From assembly GCA_028456385.1 (NCBI GenBank), contig JALNQF010000007.1, positions 434,001-498,000 of the forward strand: a stretch of 64,000 nt of DNA, read 5' to 3'. Source of the DNA: Ophiosphaerella korrae. Taxonomy: Eukaryota > Ascomycota > Dothideomycetes > Pleosporales > Phaeosphaeriaceae. Shown piece after piece: positions 46,244-57,187 of this stretch. Within the stretch, counting starts at the first letter, position 1, and the number at the start of each line of letters is the position of its first letter. Both the position numbers and the translations under genes were made by a program. The notes below the pieces were generated by a model that saw only the letters and a program-made list of their open reading frames with translations, was not told where the DNA came from and searched no databases.

Positions 46244-47043
46244 ATGGCGGAGATTTATGACACTACTCGATTCGGCCAGCTCTACTATACATCAAGGCAG
46301 CCTACTACCGATCATCTAGGACTTGCGGCGAAACACGTGAGTGAATTGTCTAATCCATATAAATTACCATTCGCAATCATAGGCGGCTGGGCAACGTTCT
46401 TAAGAGGAGGTGGACGGCAAACTCTGGACGTGGATATCGCCGTTACAACGACGATGCCGTATCTCAAGCAAGTCTTGCTTACAGACAATCGGTAAGCTAT
46501 TAGACTCTAGAAGTGATATATACTAAGACGTTTTAGTATCTGCTTTCTAGCAACACATGGATCAATGTGTGTACAGATCTTCATCTGGACTGTTCGAAGT
46601 TATGATACGGGTTCCTCTGACACGCCAGATTATGCTGTAAGCATGGACCCTGTCATTATTGGTACGCATTCATTACCAATATGAATCAAATGGTAGCTAT
46701 GTACTTAGTACTAGCAGGATATCTCGGTACACCACCCGATCTCAATAATGCATGCGAACGGATCAGCCCGAGCGTGTCCACACCACTCGGAGGTTCTGCC
46801 GTCGTGCTGAGCGTCTACTATCAGCTACAGGCAAAGCTAAGCGCCTTCTCCGATCGCGGCGCCTCAAACAACAATGATTTCCAAGATCTGGTTTTCCTTC
46901 TCAATAACCACGGCGCTGCAGTCCCAAGTTTCAGACACTTGTTGGACAGCAATCATCGGAGAGCTTTTGCTCAGACTTTTGCGAATACGTATGTAGGGCA
47001 CAATGATTCTATCAATTACGTAAAGAAAATTCTTGGGGTCTAG
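46244..47043 (+). CDS. nucleotidyltransferase-fold protein
   Basis: Exons 46244-46491, 46537-46661 and 46697-47043 join in frame to 239 codons. The N-terminal part has the minimal nucleotidyltransferase signature: AIIGGWATFLRGGGRQTLDVDIAV, with GG47-48 and the metal-binding pair D62/D64. A later segment (LQAKLSAFSDRGASNNNDFQDLVFLL) fits the helical lid seen in fungal members. Fungal genomes carry many such proteins, distantly like bacterial AbiEii-type transferases; targets are unknown. The last intron would be only 35 nt, which is very short, so that junction is the weak point. If it is wrong, the gene may be damaged. It borders an AT-rich decaying region and follows a 400-bp inverted repeat. 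Confidence 0.65.
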
Positions 47044-48790
47044 TAAGCTGCTAAGTTTCGCAAAAACTGTATCTTAATATCTCAACAGTAACTTAACAAT
47101 AAGTTTTAAAATTTTATAATAAACCTCTTATACCTACTTAGAAGCTCCTCGATGGCACGGGAAATAGCGTTAATGTAAATATGCTTGACCCGCAATCTAT
47201 ATAAAGCTAGGGAACTAGAGATACCTGAAATAGTAGCATATGCATCAGTTAGAACCTAATGGGGCCAATCCGCTGAAGAAGAAGGCATTGCTCGTGACGC
47301 ATATAGCCGTAGGACAGAGACCAAGAAGCATTTGAATCCAATCAATCTCATAGGCAGAGAGATTTGTTTCGTTCCAAAGGATCGGCAACCCTTCTGGCAA
47401 GAGCTAAAGCCTGGCGTTATACTGTCGATGCTGATATCCTAGTCCGCATAATTCAATGAGATGCAATGCCTCAACCATCACGCCTCATAGAGACACTAGC
47501 AGAAAGAAAGGCGACTGTGTGTCAAAGAATATACAGTCTCTGTGAGCCTAGAGCCAATGTTTTGGTGATGGCATAGTAGCTTGCTACTAAAATTAAAATT
47601 TTGCATTGACCCTGCCGCGAATGAGCGTTGCGGCTGAGACACAGGGGGGCTGTTGGAGCAGCTCCATCAGTCGTACGCCACCGTGGCAGGATATTCATGC
47701 AGATGAAGGGTGTCTGGCCTGTAATCAGATTTATCTGCTCTTTCATTCGATCAAGAGCACTCTAGCACGAACTGTTCAAACCACTGACGGCACCGACATT
47801 ATGTACACGACGCCCGAAGCCGCCTTGCGGACATTATGTGATACGGCGAGTGTCTGATTTGGCCGGTAAAGGGTAGGGAAGGGAGCAAGGCCACAGTTGT
47901 ATCTCACTTCACCTGACCAAGCCACTGTTAGAGTATTGAAGCGCTTACTGTTGCCTTGACAGAGCCCATGGCGTGACAGCACGGGTAGAGGGAACAATGC
48001 GAGCTCCAGAAATAGATCAGACCGACATCGACAGCAGAGGTTTAGGGGGGACGCAATCATCCTGGGTACCTGTACCTAGTGAAATCGTCTTCAAAAAAAA
48101 AGTTTCCACTAGAGGAGCCTAGCGACATCAACGCTATTTAGAAGAGATAGAAGCGACTCCTGCCTTAGAGGCTGTGCATTCTTGCTAATAATATCCAGCT
48201 ACTTCGCCGGTCCGCAGAGGATACGAAACGTGATGCGAAACAATGGGCCTCCGTGTCCGGGGAGACCTATAATTAGCTGATAGGGTGGGGCTTAACAGGG
48301 AAGAAAGTAAAGAGGGCTCAGGTGATATGTATCGGGGTGACGATAAAGGCAATGCAGTACGCCTTATTGACATATTGAGAAGCACGGTACGAAGCAACTA
48401 GATCACCGCTGGATCCAGAGACGTGACGATGGTAGTACAACAATTATATAGGTGCGATAATGTTACTATTGAAGGCGCGAGAGAGCGACGCGGTGGGCAA
48501 CACAGTGCCAGAGAGCATGGAGGAAGCAGAGAAGAGCTTGGAAGAGCTTAATCAACTTACCTGGGTTGTGGCAGTTTGGCTCAGCTCGTAGAGCTGTATG
48601 TCGCCTTCTGGCTCAGGCGCCTTGAATTTCTCCACCAGTATTCTCTGGGGTATCTCTTCTTCCAGCTTCTTGAGTTGATCACCTGGAAGACCTGGATCAA
48701 CGTAGCTCTAGAGACGATACTGGTCTGCGTAGGCTCTGATTATCAGCAGCCAATCATCTAGCCGTCGTAAAACAACCGACGTCTTCATTA
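47044..48790. other. AT-rich decayed sequence
   Basis: No intact gene. A 60-codon protein-like stretch at about 47257-47440 (GQSAEEEGIARDAYSRR, then PINLIGREICFVPKDRQ) lacks a start and ends in TAG. Other ORFs (47606-47857, 48576-48761) are not recognisable. Probably remnants of older genes or mobile elements. Confidence 0.4.
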
Positions 48791-49397
48791 CTAGGGGCTC
48801 CATCTCTTGTATAGCTCTTTTAGCTCTAGTAGCTCTTTAAGCTCTTCGTGGAACTCGTAAGATTGATCGTCATTGTTTGGATTGGGTTGGCTGAACGCAG
48901 CGATTAGTTGAAGGCTTCCGGGCTCATAACCGTTACGGAGGAAACAATAGAACTGCGCTGAATTGGCTATCTGAGATGGGTTAGGCTACTTATATACGTT
49001 CGGCAGAGCTAGCACTCTAGTGTGGCTCCACTCATGGCTCCGGCTCGTTACAAATTTCAAGAAAAAGATCCGTATCAATCAATACTCCATTCCATCTTAG
49101 TCTTTTGATCATTAGCATGGCATTAAGGCCTGAACTACAATCGCTTACTAGTATATTCCCAGAGTGCTGAGACCAATTTATCCCATGGGACGAAAATTCT
49201 TTTGATATCTCTACCTGCTTAGGCACGCTAGTTCCAGAAATGATAAACTGATGCACTTCTGGCGAACCCCTTTCTGTATATTGACCAATAATACTTAGCA
49301 AGAGCAGCTGCTTCTCATCAAACTATTTCAGCACCGTCATAGGTGGTACTGGCCCGAAGGAATAGTGGATGTAATCTCGAACAACTTGATAAGCCAT
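48791..49397 (-). pseudogene. decayed gene, unknown family
   Basis: From an ATG at 49397 the minus strand reads MAYQVVRDYIHYSFGPVPPM, then VLK, a TAG, and FDEKQLLLLSIIGQYTERG for about 90 more codons to a TGA. After a further stop-containing gap it resumes as FYCFLRNGYEPGSLQLIAAF and ends HEELKELLELKELYKRWSP with TAG at 48791. The first stop fits CAG-to-TAG. The clean protein-like character between stops argues for a recently inactivated gene. No domain is recognised. Confidence 0.45.
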
Positions 49398-49927
49398 GTC
49401 TGTGGAGGTGTCCGAGCCGGAGGCAATCGTACTAGGTCGCTTCAAAATAGAGGGTTTCGAGGTTTCTGAAGCACAAGATGGGCGTATAGCCTTAGGACTC
49501 CCTTACTAGTATATTATAAGTATCAGCAAGTTAACAGGACCAAGAAACTAGGCATTGTTACTTTTGCGTTGATAGCAACCAAAAGGTTGCAACTTACAAC
49601 AATAATAAAAGGCCAATCTACGACAGCCCTTTCAAATAGCTGAAGCCTGTAAAATGGCTCCAATGATGAGGGTTATGTGAGAGACGAGCGAATAAACGAT
49701 CGTATTAGTTCTTTACCATGCACGCAATGCAAAAGTACAAAAAAGAGCAAAAAATAAGGACTCCAATTTGCCAAAACTTGTAATCGGAACCAGATAGTCT
49801 ACTGTTAAAACATTAGCAAGTGTTGAGATACAACGAATTCAAACATACGCGGTAAAAATGAAAGTTGGGATGGCTTCTATTGCCGCCCAACCGAAAACAA
49901 ACGAAATATCTATCATGCTGTTCCCTT

Positions 49928-50239
49928 TCATTGAAAGCTGCGGACTGTTGGTCTATTGAACGGTGAGATGCTCAAGGTACATGCTAAACGGATAAGAACT
50001 AGCCATGCAATGAAGCTAAGACAGACAGGCCTTAGGTACTTGAAATCTCCCGAGGAACTGATAACTATGAGCGCAACGTACTTTACAAGCGATAGCAATA
50101 TAGTTCCCAAAGTAATGTGAAGGTGATTGATCCCAGGTCTGACGTGGGGAGTTTACAACAGTAATACAGGAACGTTAATAAAAGTTATCACCAGAAGAAT
50201 GGCGCTGCCAACGATAGACAGAATTTGGAGACTATGCAT
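49928..50239 (-). pseudogene. decayed membrane-protein gene
   Basis: From an ATG at 50239 one frame encodes a hydrophobic helix (MHSLQILSIVGSAILLVITF), then an in-frame TAA (50153-50155) explainable as CAA-to-TAA. It continues with more helices (LGTILLSLVKYVALIVI and LSFIAWLVLIRLACTL). Beyond the TGA at 49928 a further hydrophobic stretch (IDISFVFGWAAIEAIPTFIF) suggests the gene continued with introns. The family is not identified. Confidence 0.4.
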
Positions 50240-50531
50240 CTTGCTTACTTGACTGTGAGAGGAGGCTACATAAATCTTGTCGCGCGGTAAGCAGTTCACG
50301 CCACAAGCCGAAACTAGAGGTAGCTGACGTTCTGGTCATCGCATCAGAGAGTAACTCTCTCTATCCACTCAAACCACATCATTAACGCGTGTTCTCATTT
50401 CCCCCCTCGCTTGTCATAGTTCGTCGGTTTGTTTTAGAAATGTCAGCCATCATCGGAGATTGTCTCGGCAGCGCGCTGCCGTTGTTGTTGCAATTGATTC
50501 TGCAAGCCCCAGCGCAAGACATTGCGAAGCA

Positions 50532-51188
50532 ATGCCCCAAGGAGATACTTATTACCGCCAGCGCTCCCTACAACAAGCTGTAGTGTGCATGACCAACGCT
50601 ACCGTTGCACCAACACATGACCATTACGAAATCGAGAACGGCAACACTATCGACTTTACGGAACCATATAAATTTGTGAAAAGAATCCAGAATGCGCAGA
50701 ACAAAGAGATCAAGGGTTTACAACAAGATCGAAAAACCACTCGTTGATTGGGCGAAGGCCAGAGAAAGAGTCGGTATAGGGGGGGCACTAAAGCTTTCTA
50801 CCGGAGAGGAAGCCGAAAAACCAAAAGGTGCAGCGGACCAGACATTCAATCATTACCAAAAAAACAGTTGAACTTCATCGTCACTCTGGCAGCTACGGGT
50901 CAGTATCGTATGTCTCCAGGCGAATTAGAGACCATATACAGTCAACGTTCGCACCATGCTCTAATTGGAGAGCTTTTAAGAAGTATATTACAGCGTTGGA
51001 TAGCTCGAGATTCAAAAAAGCACCTGAGACTAGAATATTTTCTGGTACGGCCATTGTCTGAAAATACCTGTGCACCACCTCGAGAAAAGAAAGCCGTTAA
51101 AAGAAAGGGTATTTTATTCGTTGATAACGTGATTTACAAGCGAGCTGGCCACCCCAAAATACACCAAAAAGCTGGAAAAATATCTTAA
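50532..51188 (+). pseudogene. decayed coding remnant, frame-broken
   Basis: Protein-like sequence runs through three frames in turn: MPQGDTYYRQRSLQQAVVCM to about 50746; an overlapping frame with NKIEKPLVDWAKARERVGIG to about 50868; then ELHRHSGSYGSVSYVSRRIR to about 51060. The frame switches and stops indicate a broken gene, perhaps from a mobile element. No family was recognised. Confidence 0.35.
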
Positions 51189-51944
51189 AAAAGGCTTGAT
51201 AATATGTTCTAAAAACTTTAATATAAGCTCTTGTCCGTACGCGCCAGCCCAAACCGATGAACGAGCTGTCACGCACGGCATCAAGGGTAGGAGGACGCAC
51301 AGGCCTAAGGGCCTATGCACGGAAACATATATATACAACACCTACCTTAACTGCGTACGATAGACACAATTAAGAACGTTACTTATCCTTTCCTCATTTA
51401 CCGTACGCTAGCGTATACCTTACTTCTCTGCAAGCCTTTGCGGCGGACGAAGCCCCATCAACAGCTCTCATATATATTATTCTACTACTTGTTATAATAT
51501 TAGGACATACAATCCTGTAGTTATTAAGATGCATTAAGATATTTAGAAATAGCTCTGCTTTTAGACCTAAAACTCTATATCTGAATAACTACAAGACTAT
51601 ATACTCTAATATCATATTAAGTACTAGAATAAGTATATAAGCGACGGTAGTAGTGAATAAAGACGACGCCGCCACTATCAACAGTGCTTTTGAAAGCTTA
51701 ATACAGTTCGTAATCGCTCTCGCGACAACAAGCCTAACAGTCCATGGCGCAAAGCAGCACCGCCTAGAAAGCTCAATATAGACTATAGCATGCATCGACG
51801 ACTTCATATTCGCCTTGTTTTGCTCAAGATCGTTAGTACTACTACTAAAAAGACGGCTCGGATGAGCTCACTTATTTCGGCAAACGCCTGCTGTGGGTCT
51901 TACGACACATCATAACTTTAGTTGCAGTTTTCTAACTACAGAAG

Positions 51945-52182
51945 GCCCCTGTCTAACCAATCGCTGTGCATGCAATGCTCTGAACTAACACCAACTCTTG
52001 TTTACAGTTTTCAGATCGCGAAAAGCCCCTGTCTAGTCAATCGCTGTGCATGCAATACTTTAACTGAACAGCAGAAGTCCCCTGTCTAGTCAAGCGTCGC
52101 GCATCTACTGCCGTATATGACTTAAGAAGCCGTGCAGCCTCTAGATGATACAAGCCGCCTGTCTGGTTAAGCGTTATGTATA
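51945..52182 (+). repeat. four spaced copies of a ~28-bp motif
   Basis: Variants of GCCCCTGTCTAGTCAAT followed by CGCTGTGCATGCA occur at 51945, 52025, 52078 and 52154, at intervals of about 80, 53 and 76 bp. They lie just upstream of the coiled-coil relic. Confidence 0.7.
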
Positions 52183-52305
52183 AACCGCTCTTAGGTGGTA
52201 TTAGAGGTTATGTGGTGCTCCGGTACTTATTTCCTCGCCCAGCAGATCTCTTCACCTCTTAATCGCCTCTTCTCACTTTGTCCTCTCTGACATCTTTGTA
52301 CTTCA

Positions 52306-53489
52306 TTGGCAAGAGTCTCAGCAGTAGACTTTACAAAAATTCTAAACGAAGAACAAGATGTAGATCCCATCTTACCGAAACCCTCTACATCGCACAATCC
52401 CCGTGACAATGCACTCTCAGTTGTCCTACCAACACCCTCCACATCGCACAATCCGCATGTCAATACATCCGCAGATGCCCTCCCGATACCCTCCGCATCG
52501 CACGATCCGCCTCAGCCACTAGCTCCAAAGGCGTTCGCCGATTTTGTTGTGGAATCTTTAGCAGCCCAACATTTATTGCAAATACAACAGTCGGTAACGG
52601 TATCAGTAAAGCCGTCCATCGATGCAAATCTCAAACACGAGGGGCAGGATGTATAGGCGCTAACTAGAATTAGACTCCCCTCAAAGGAGTACGAGATGAT
52701 AGAAGAAGGAATTGTCGACTCGCTCCAACGTCACCTCGAATTCATAGCACAGTCTATAGCGGCAGAATCCACAGGGCTAGCCAAGATTCTTTTTTCGCAA
52801 CTGGGTAAAGCAAAAAGAGGACTAATTCAATAAAAAAGGTATCAACGAAAAATCAAGAAATCAACTGTTGGAAATTAGCTACACAGCGACATATTCTTCG
52901 CTTAGGGAACGATACTCGGCACATTCGGAGCACTCTTGAGTCTGTTCAATCGTCCCACGAGGCTCTCCAACTATCTCAGACTAAACTTGGACGTGAGAAG
53001 GCGGAGCTCCTTAATGCCCTTGCCGCTATCCAGCCGTCCCACGATACGCTAGAATCAGAGAAGGCTGATCTAATTAATGCCAAAAAAGCCAGTGAGAAGG
53101 AACTTGGAGAGCGTATAAAGTAGTGAGAGGGAGAGAGGTTCTATTACATCGCGCAGCAGACCAAGCTTGAAGAGGAACTCCAGTCTTCTCAACCATCTTT
53201 CTACAAACTTCAACAAAATATGGAATTAGTCAGCACAATAATAGTACCTGAAGAACCCCTATCTGTCCAGAGCAGGTGGACAGACTCTCCAGAGGGCATT
53301 CTAGAGCATCTCAAGGTTGTTCAAAGCGCAGTAGACTCCCTGCGGGCACAACACAATATATCACCAGAGTGCTCTACAGAGATCGAAGCCGCCTCTACGT
53401 CTGCTAATCTACGACGGATACCGTCCAGGCACCCCGGGTCGTCACGGCACTACCCCAAGACTGATTCTATGCTTAACGAGCATACATAA
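52306..53489 (+). pseudogene. decayed coiled-coil protein gene with PSTSHNP repeats
   Basis: The first part (52306-52656) has three copies of an L-P-x-P-S-x-S-H-x-P repeat and ends at a TAG fitting CAG-to-TAG. The same frame continues (PSKEYEMIEEGIVDSLQRHL) to about 52830. After a frame shift a heptad-rich stretch follows (STLESVQSSHEALQLSQTKL, then DTLESEKADLINAKKASEKE), broken by TAG TGA near 53120, and then a last open part to 53489. The double stop fits CAG-TGG changed by C-to-T on both strands. No clear start codon. Confidence 0.55.
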
Positions 53490-54029
53490 ACATACGCCTA
53501 GTACAACACCAACTAAATTTCCTACAATACAATCAGGCCAACTAGACGCAAGTGATCAGTTTACGACACCTACTAGATAGGAAGCATGTCCACTAGTAAA
53601 CTTCTTTAGTACGAATCGTCCCTGAGGCCAGGCTAGCGCAGCCGCAACGCATTTCCAGATCTCAGCAGAGAATACTTTTCACTGCCTATGCTTCCTCTCT
53701 GCAAGAGAAAAACCGTAGCGCGAACTATCCTATCGTTGTTTCTACAAGTACAACAGTCGAAATGTTGAACGCAATTCGGGCCGGCTTGGCCAGGCGCTCC
53801 ACGGCAATCCAACCACCACATAGCTTTTGCCCCTCTCTCGCTGCTTCGAGCTCCACTTGCAGGCCCCCCCCCCCCCCATCAGCTCAGCCCAGCGCCTCCT
53901 AACCTCCCCCCGCTATAATTAGTCGTCCTCCCTCCTAATGCAGATATTCGGTTCCCAGCCGTGCGCTACCGGAAATAGTAACATCAAGGGCAATGGTGTT
54001 GATCGGAAGGGTGATGCATGCGCTTCCTG
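53490..54029. other. gene-free stretch with poly-C run
   Basis: Nothing coding is supported. There is a run of 14 C at 53864-53877. Confidence 0.5.
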
Positions 54030-54111
54030 TCAGCTGAGCCATACATAAACGGCGTACCGGTGGATTAGTAGTCAGGTGTATGGCCACCGTCGAAACCCCA
54101 CTGTTGTATGT
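54030..54111 (+). pseudogene. truncated 5S rRNA pseudogene (copy 3)
   Basis: Matches the 3' two-thirds of the 5S genes from CTTCCTGTCAGCTGAGCCAT to GTTGTATG. It lacks helix I 5' strand and the upstream promoter. The internal control region is altered (CAGGTGTATGGCCACCGTCG). A long T-run follows. Confidence 0.85.
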
Positions 54112-54335
54112 TTTTTATTTTTTTTTATTTTAAATGTTTTATCTTTGGCCCTAGAGAAGGTAGAAAGTGGAAGTAATCGCTCATTTTAGATGGGATAAGA
54201 CCGTAGTGATCGGAAGCGCATGTTGTGTCTTTGTGCCAGGGCCATCTCTCCGGGTTTTTGAGGTGGACATGTGTTTTCAATGCATGCTTGTGTCATTAAG
54301 TCTCGCGAATTGGCTCGCAAGGCTGAATGTTTTTG
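54112..54335 (+). repeat. 5S-linked 3' flank repeat, copy B
   Basis: Same order of blocks as 44210-44424, with many transitions between the copies. Confidence 0.85.
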
Positions 54336-54484
54336 GAATTAAAGGATGGCCAACCTTGAATGACCTTTCGCTTGCTACACCGTAGTGATGTATGAGGCAC
54401 CTTCTCACCAAGCACTTTCAAGCTCGCGTGTTTGAATACTGAGTGAGGCATCTTACCTTTTACCTGAGGACCTTCATCACAGCA

Positions 54485-56895
54485 TTACTCTTTGCTTACG
54501 CCTTCTTTCTTCCTCTTAAACTCCTTCTTCCACTCCTCATACCCCTTCGCCTCTGCGTCTTCCAACCCCTCTATTTCTCCTTTTTCCATCGCGCTCCGAA
54601 CAACCTGAGCCTGATGCGTCCACTCATCCCTCGCCTTGCTTATCTTCCCCTTCCCCTTCCTTGCCCCAGTCTTGTTCTCCTCTTTCCACTCATCGGGCTC
54701 CGTCGCGCTCTCATCTTCCAACCACCCTAACCCTAACCCCTCCGTCTCATCCCTTTCCATCGCGTCCCGCACGTTCCGAATCTGGTGCATCCATTCATCT
54801 TTCGCCCCGCGTTTTTCCCTGTTCCCCTTCTCCACCCCGGTGTTGCTCCCCTTCAATGCCCCATCGTCCCCGCCAGCAGCCTTCTCTTTCTCCTTGATCA
54901 TGCGCTGCAGTTTTGCCTTCACTTCTGCCCGTCGCTTCTTTTCCAAGGCCACTATGTCTTTTTTGCTCATCCCAGGCGCGATGATGCCGCTAGGAGCGCG
55001 GCTTCCGATGTCGATTTTCTTGTAGCGCACGGCCCAGTCGCAGATATGCGACGGCGGGCCGTGGCCGTGGGTGCTGACGTTCAAGGTAGGGAACCCGACG
55101 AGATGTTCGTCGCCAGTTGTGCGGTCTTTGCGGAAGACGGCAGGGAGGGAGAAGCGGATGTCCTTGGGCTTGAAGAGGGTGAAGGCGGAGAGGAAGAAGT
55201 GCTCTGGGATAGGGCCTGATTGCAGGTTTTGTATTGTTTCGTTCTTGATTTGAGATATGCGGAGGTGGTCCATGTCTACGTTGTTGAAAATGCGAAGGAC
55301 GAGGTCGTCTAGGGTATGGTTGAGAAGCTTGATCCAGTACCGGCCGTCGAAGAGCTGATATTCTTCATCTGATCTTGGGGACGAATCGAAGTTTAGTACC
55401 TGGTCTTGTAGAGGTGGTATCACAAGCGGTAGTTCTTTTGCATCGGAGGGTTGCGGTACTTGGCGGGTTAATAGCCACTCCTTTGGGTGTGCTGCGGAAG
55501 AACCAAAGTCTTTACTTGGTAAGCCGTCATCTTCAAAAGGAGAAGCCTTATCCCATTGCCGCCACCATACATGGTAAACCGTGAAGCTACCCCTATGGTT
55601 CTTTGTCCCGGCTGCGGCTGCCTCCTGTTTTTGCTCGGATGTCAGAAATTCTGGGTATATGTTGTCGATCCTGGCAGCTAGCTGGCCGAGTGCAGACTTG
55701 AATCTGGGCGTTACAAGATCAGCAACTTGCTCGATCAGGCAATATGCAGTATTCTTGGCTTCAGCCTTGTCGGCTTCAGTCTCAATTGGCCGGGGTAGCA
55801 GCGAAGAGAAGGGCGGAAAGCGAACGATCAAAGTTCCTGTCTGAATGTCCAATTTTATCAGACACTGCTCAAACAGCCGATTGCCATGTGCAAGGTGACG
55901 CGCAACACGCTTCTGCATGTAGAGAGAGGTTTTAATCAGCGATGGAATACTCAGCGCTTCCGGTAGCTTGTAGTTATTGTATATATGGCGAACGGCGTTG
56001 CGCGATGTCAGTGTCGGATCTTGATTCGACTTGTCTTCAGCCCATTGAACACCCATCTGCTCACATGTTGCAATCAGCCGCGACTTTTCCAGAGCCAGGA
56101 GCGGTCGCAGGATCTTGATTCCACCTCTTTCGATAGGAAAGGGGATGTTGGTGCGGGCGTCGGTCCTCGGCTTTCTATCGCTATGATAGACACCATGAAT
56201 ACCCTCACATTCAGGTATCCATTCCACACTCTGCATACCTTGGAGGCCTGTCCGCAGTCTGTTGTTGGCCATTCTCATCATAATTGTTTCGGCCTGGTCG
56301 TCGCCATGATGTGCTACCATGATGGCTTTTATATTGCAGTCCCTGCATGCTCTGCCTAGGGCCCGGTATCGAAGTATGCGCGCGTTTGATTCAAATCGCT
56401 CCGATTCGCCTGGGTAGCATTCCTTTGGCCAGGCCAAAGTAAGGATCGAGGCTTTCATACCAACTAATTCGATTAGTGAACCTGAATAAGAGGATAATTT
56501 TGGCCACAGCTTACACCTCGTTCGTAATTGCTCGGCCACCCATTCTGCTTCCTCTGTACTTTCCGGGCGCGCCTTGTGGTCCACAATGAAGCCATGAGCC
56601 CGTGGCAAGAGTTGATTGATCTCCTTAGCTCTATAATATAGAAAAGCAAGTGCCATAGAATCAACTCCGCCGCTGATTGCGAAACCTGATGTTACGTTCA
56701 ATCCTGGCTCTTATAACATACAGTGCTTCACATACCCAGCGGTGTCCTATTTCTTACATCCCATTTCCAGGGCAGCACACCCTTCAAGGCATCTTCGAAC
56801 TCGCCCTCAGTGACTGGCAAACTCTTTCCAGAGCCATACCATCTACGGCCAGTGGAGGAACATCTCCTCAGTCTGAAGACATTGCTTCTCCACAT
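54485..56895 (-). CDS. tRNA(Ile)-lysidine synthase (TilS family), probably mitochondrial
   Basis: Minus-strand exons 56736-56895, 56515-56685 and 54485-56463 give 769 codons. The splice joins restore the PP-loop ATP-binding motif PLGFAISGGVDSM (residues 58-63 SGGVDS) and LRTRFGMKASILTL. Other TilS features are HGFIVDHKARPES, FESNARILRYRALGRAC, IMVAHHGDDQAETIMMRM and GIKILRPLLALEKSRL. The enzyme uses ATP and lysine to convert C34 of a CAU-anticodon tRNA(Ile) to lysidine, so that it reads AUA. The Arg-rich N-terminus (MWRSNVFRLRRCSSTGRRW) looks like a mitochondrial presequence. The protein is much longer than bacterial TilS because of a C-terminal extension that is Lys/Glu-rich and contains a tandem duplication (about 664-720 and 721-769). 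It is divergent from HSP10. Confidence 0.9.
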
Positions 56896-57037
56896 ATACA
56901 GCGCCGTAGCATTGAACGCACCCGTAGAGATAGACAGAAAGAGTCTTGAAGCTTAAAGAAAGACTAGAGAGGGAAATACACGGCGAATGCTCATGATCGA
57001 TCGGAAACACACTCGACGCACATTCCGAGGTTTGCGT

Positions 57038-57079
57038 TTCTCGAACCAACGCACAGACCCCTGCCATTCTGGAAATTTC
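57038..57079 (+). promoter_or_regulatory. heat-shock elements upstream of HSP10
   Basis: A perfect three-unit element TTCnnGAAnnTTC lies at 57067-57079 and a two-unit TTCTCGAA at 57038-57045, about 110-150 bp before the HSP10 ATG. These match the known Hsf1 binding pattern. Confidence 0.75.
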
Positions 57080-57187
57080 TCTGTAGTCTCAAGCACGAAC
57101 AACTTCCCGCTCTCACGTCGAATTCCTCCAATTCCATATCACACGCATATCCCGTTCCATACTTTATACCAACCCCTTCCTATCAAA

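Noticed and set aside
51945..52182. CRISPR-like array
   Set aside because: Irregular spacing, divergent motif copies and a fungal context; CRISPR arrays are prokaryotic.
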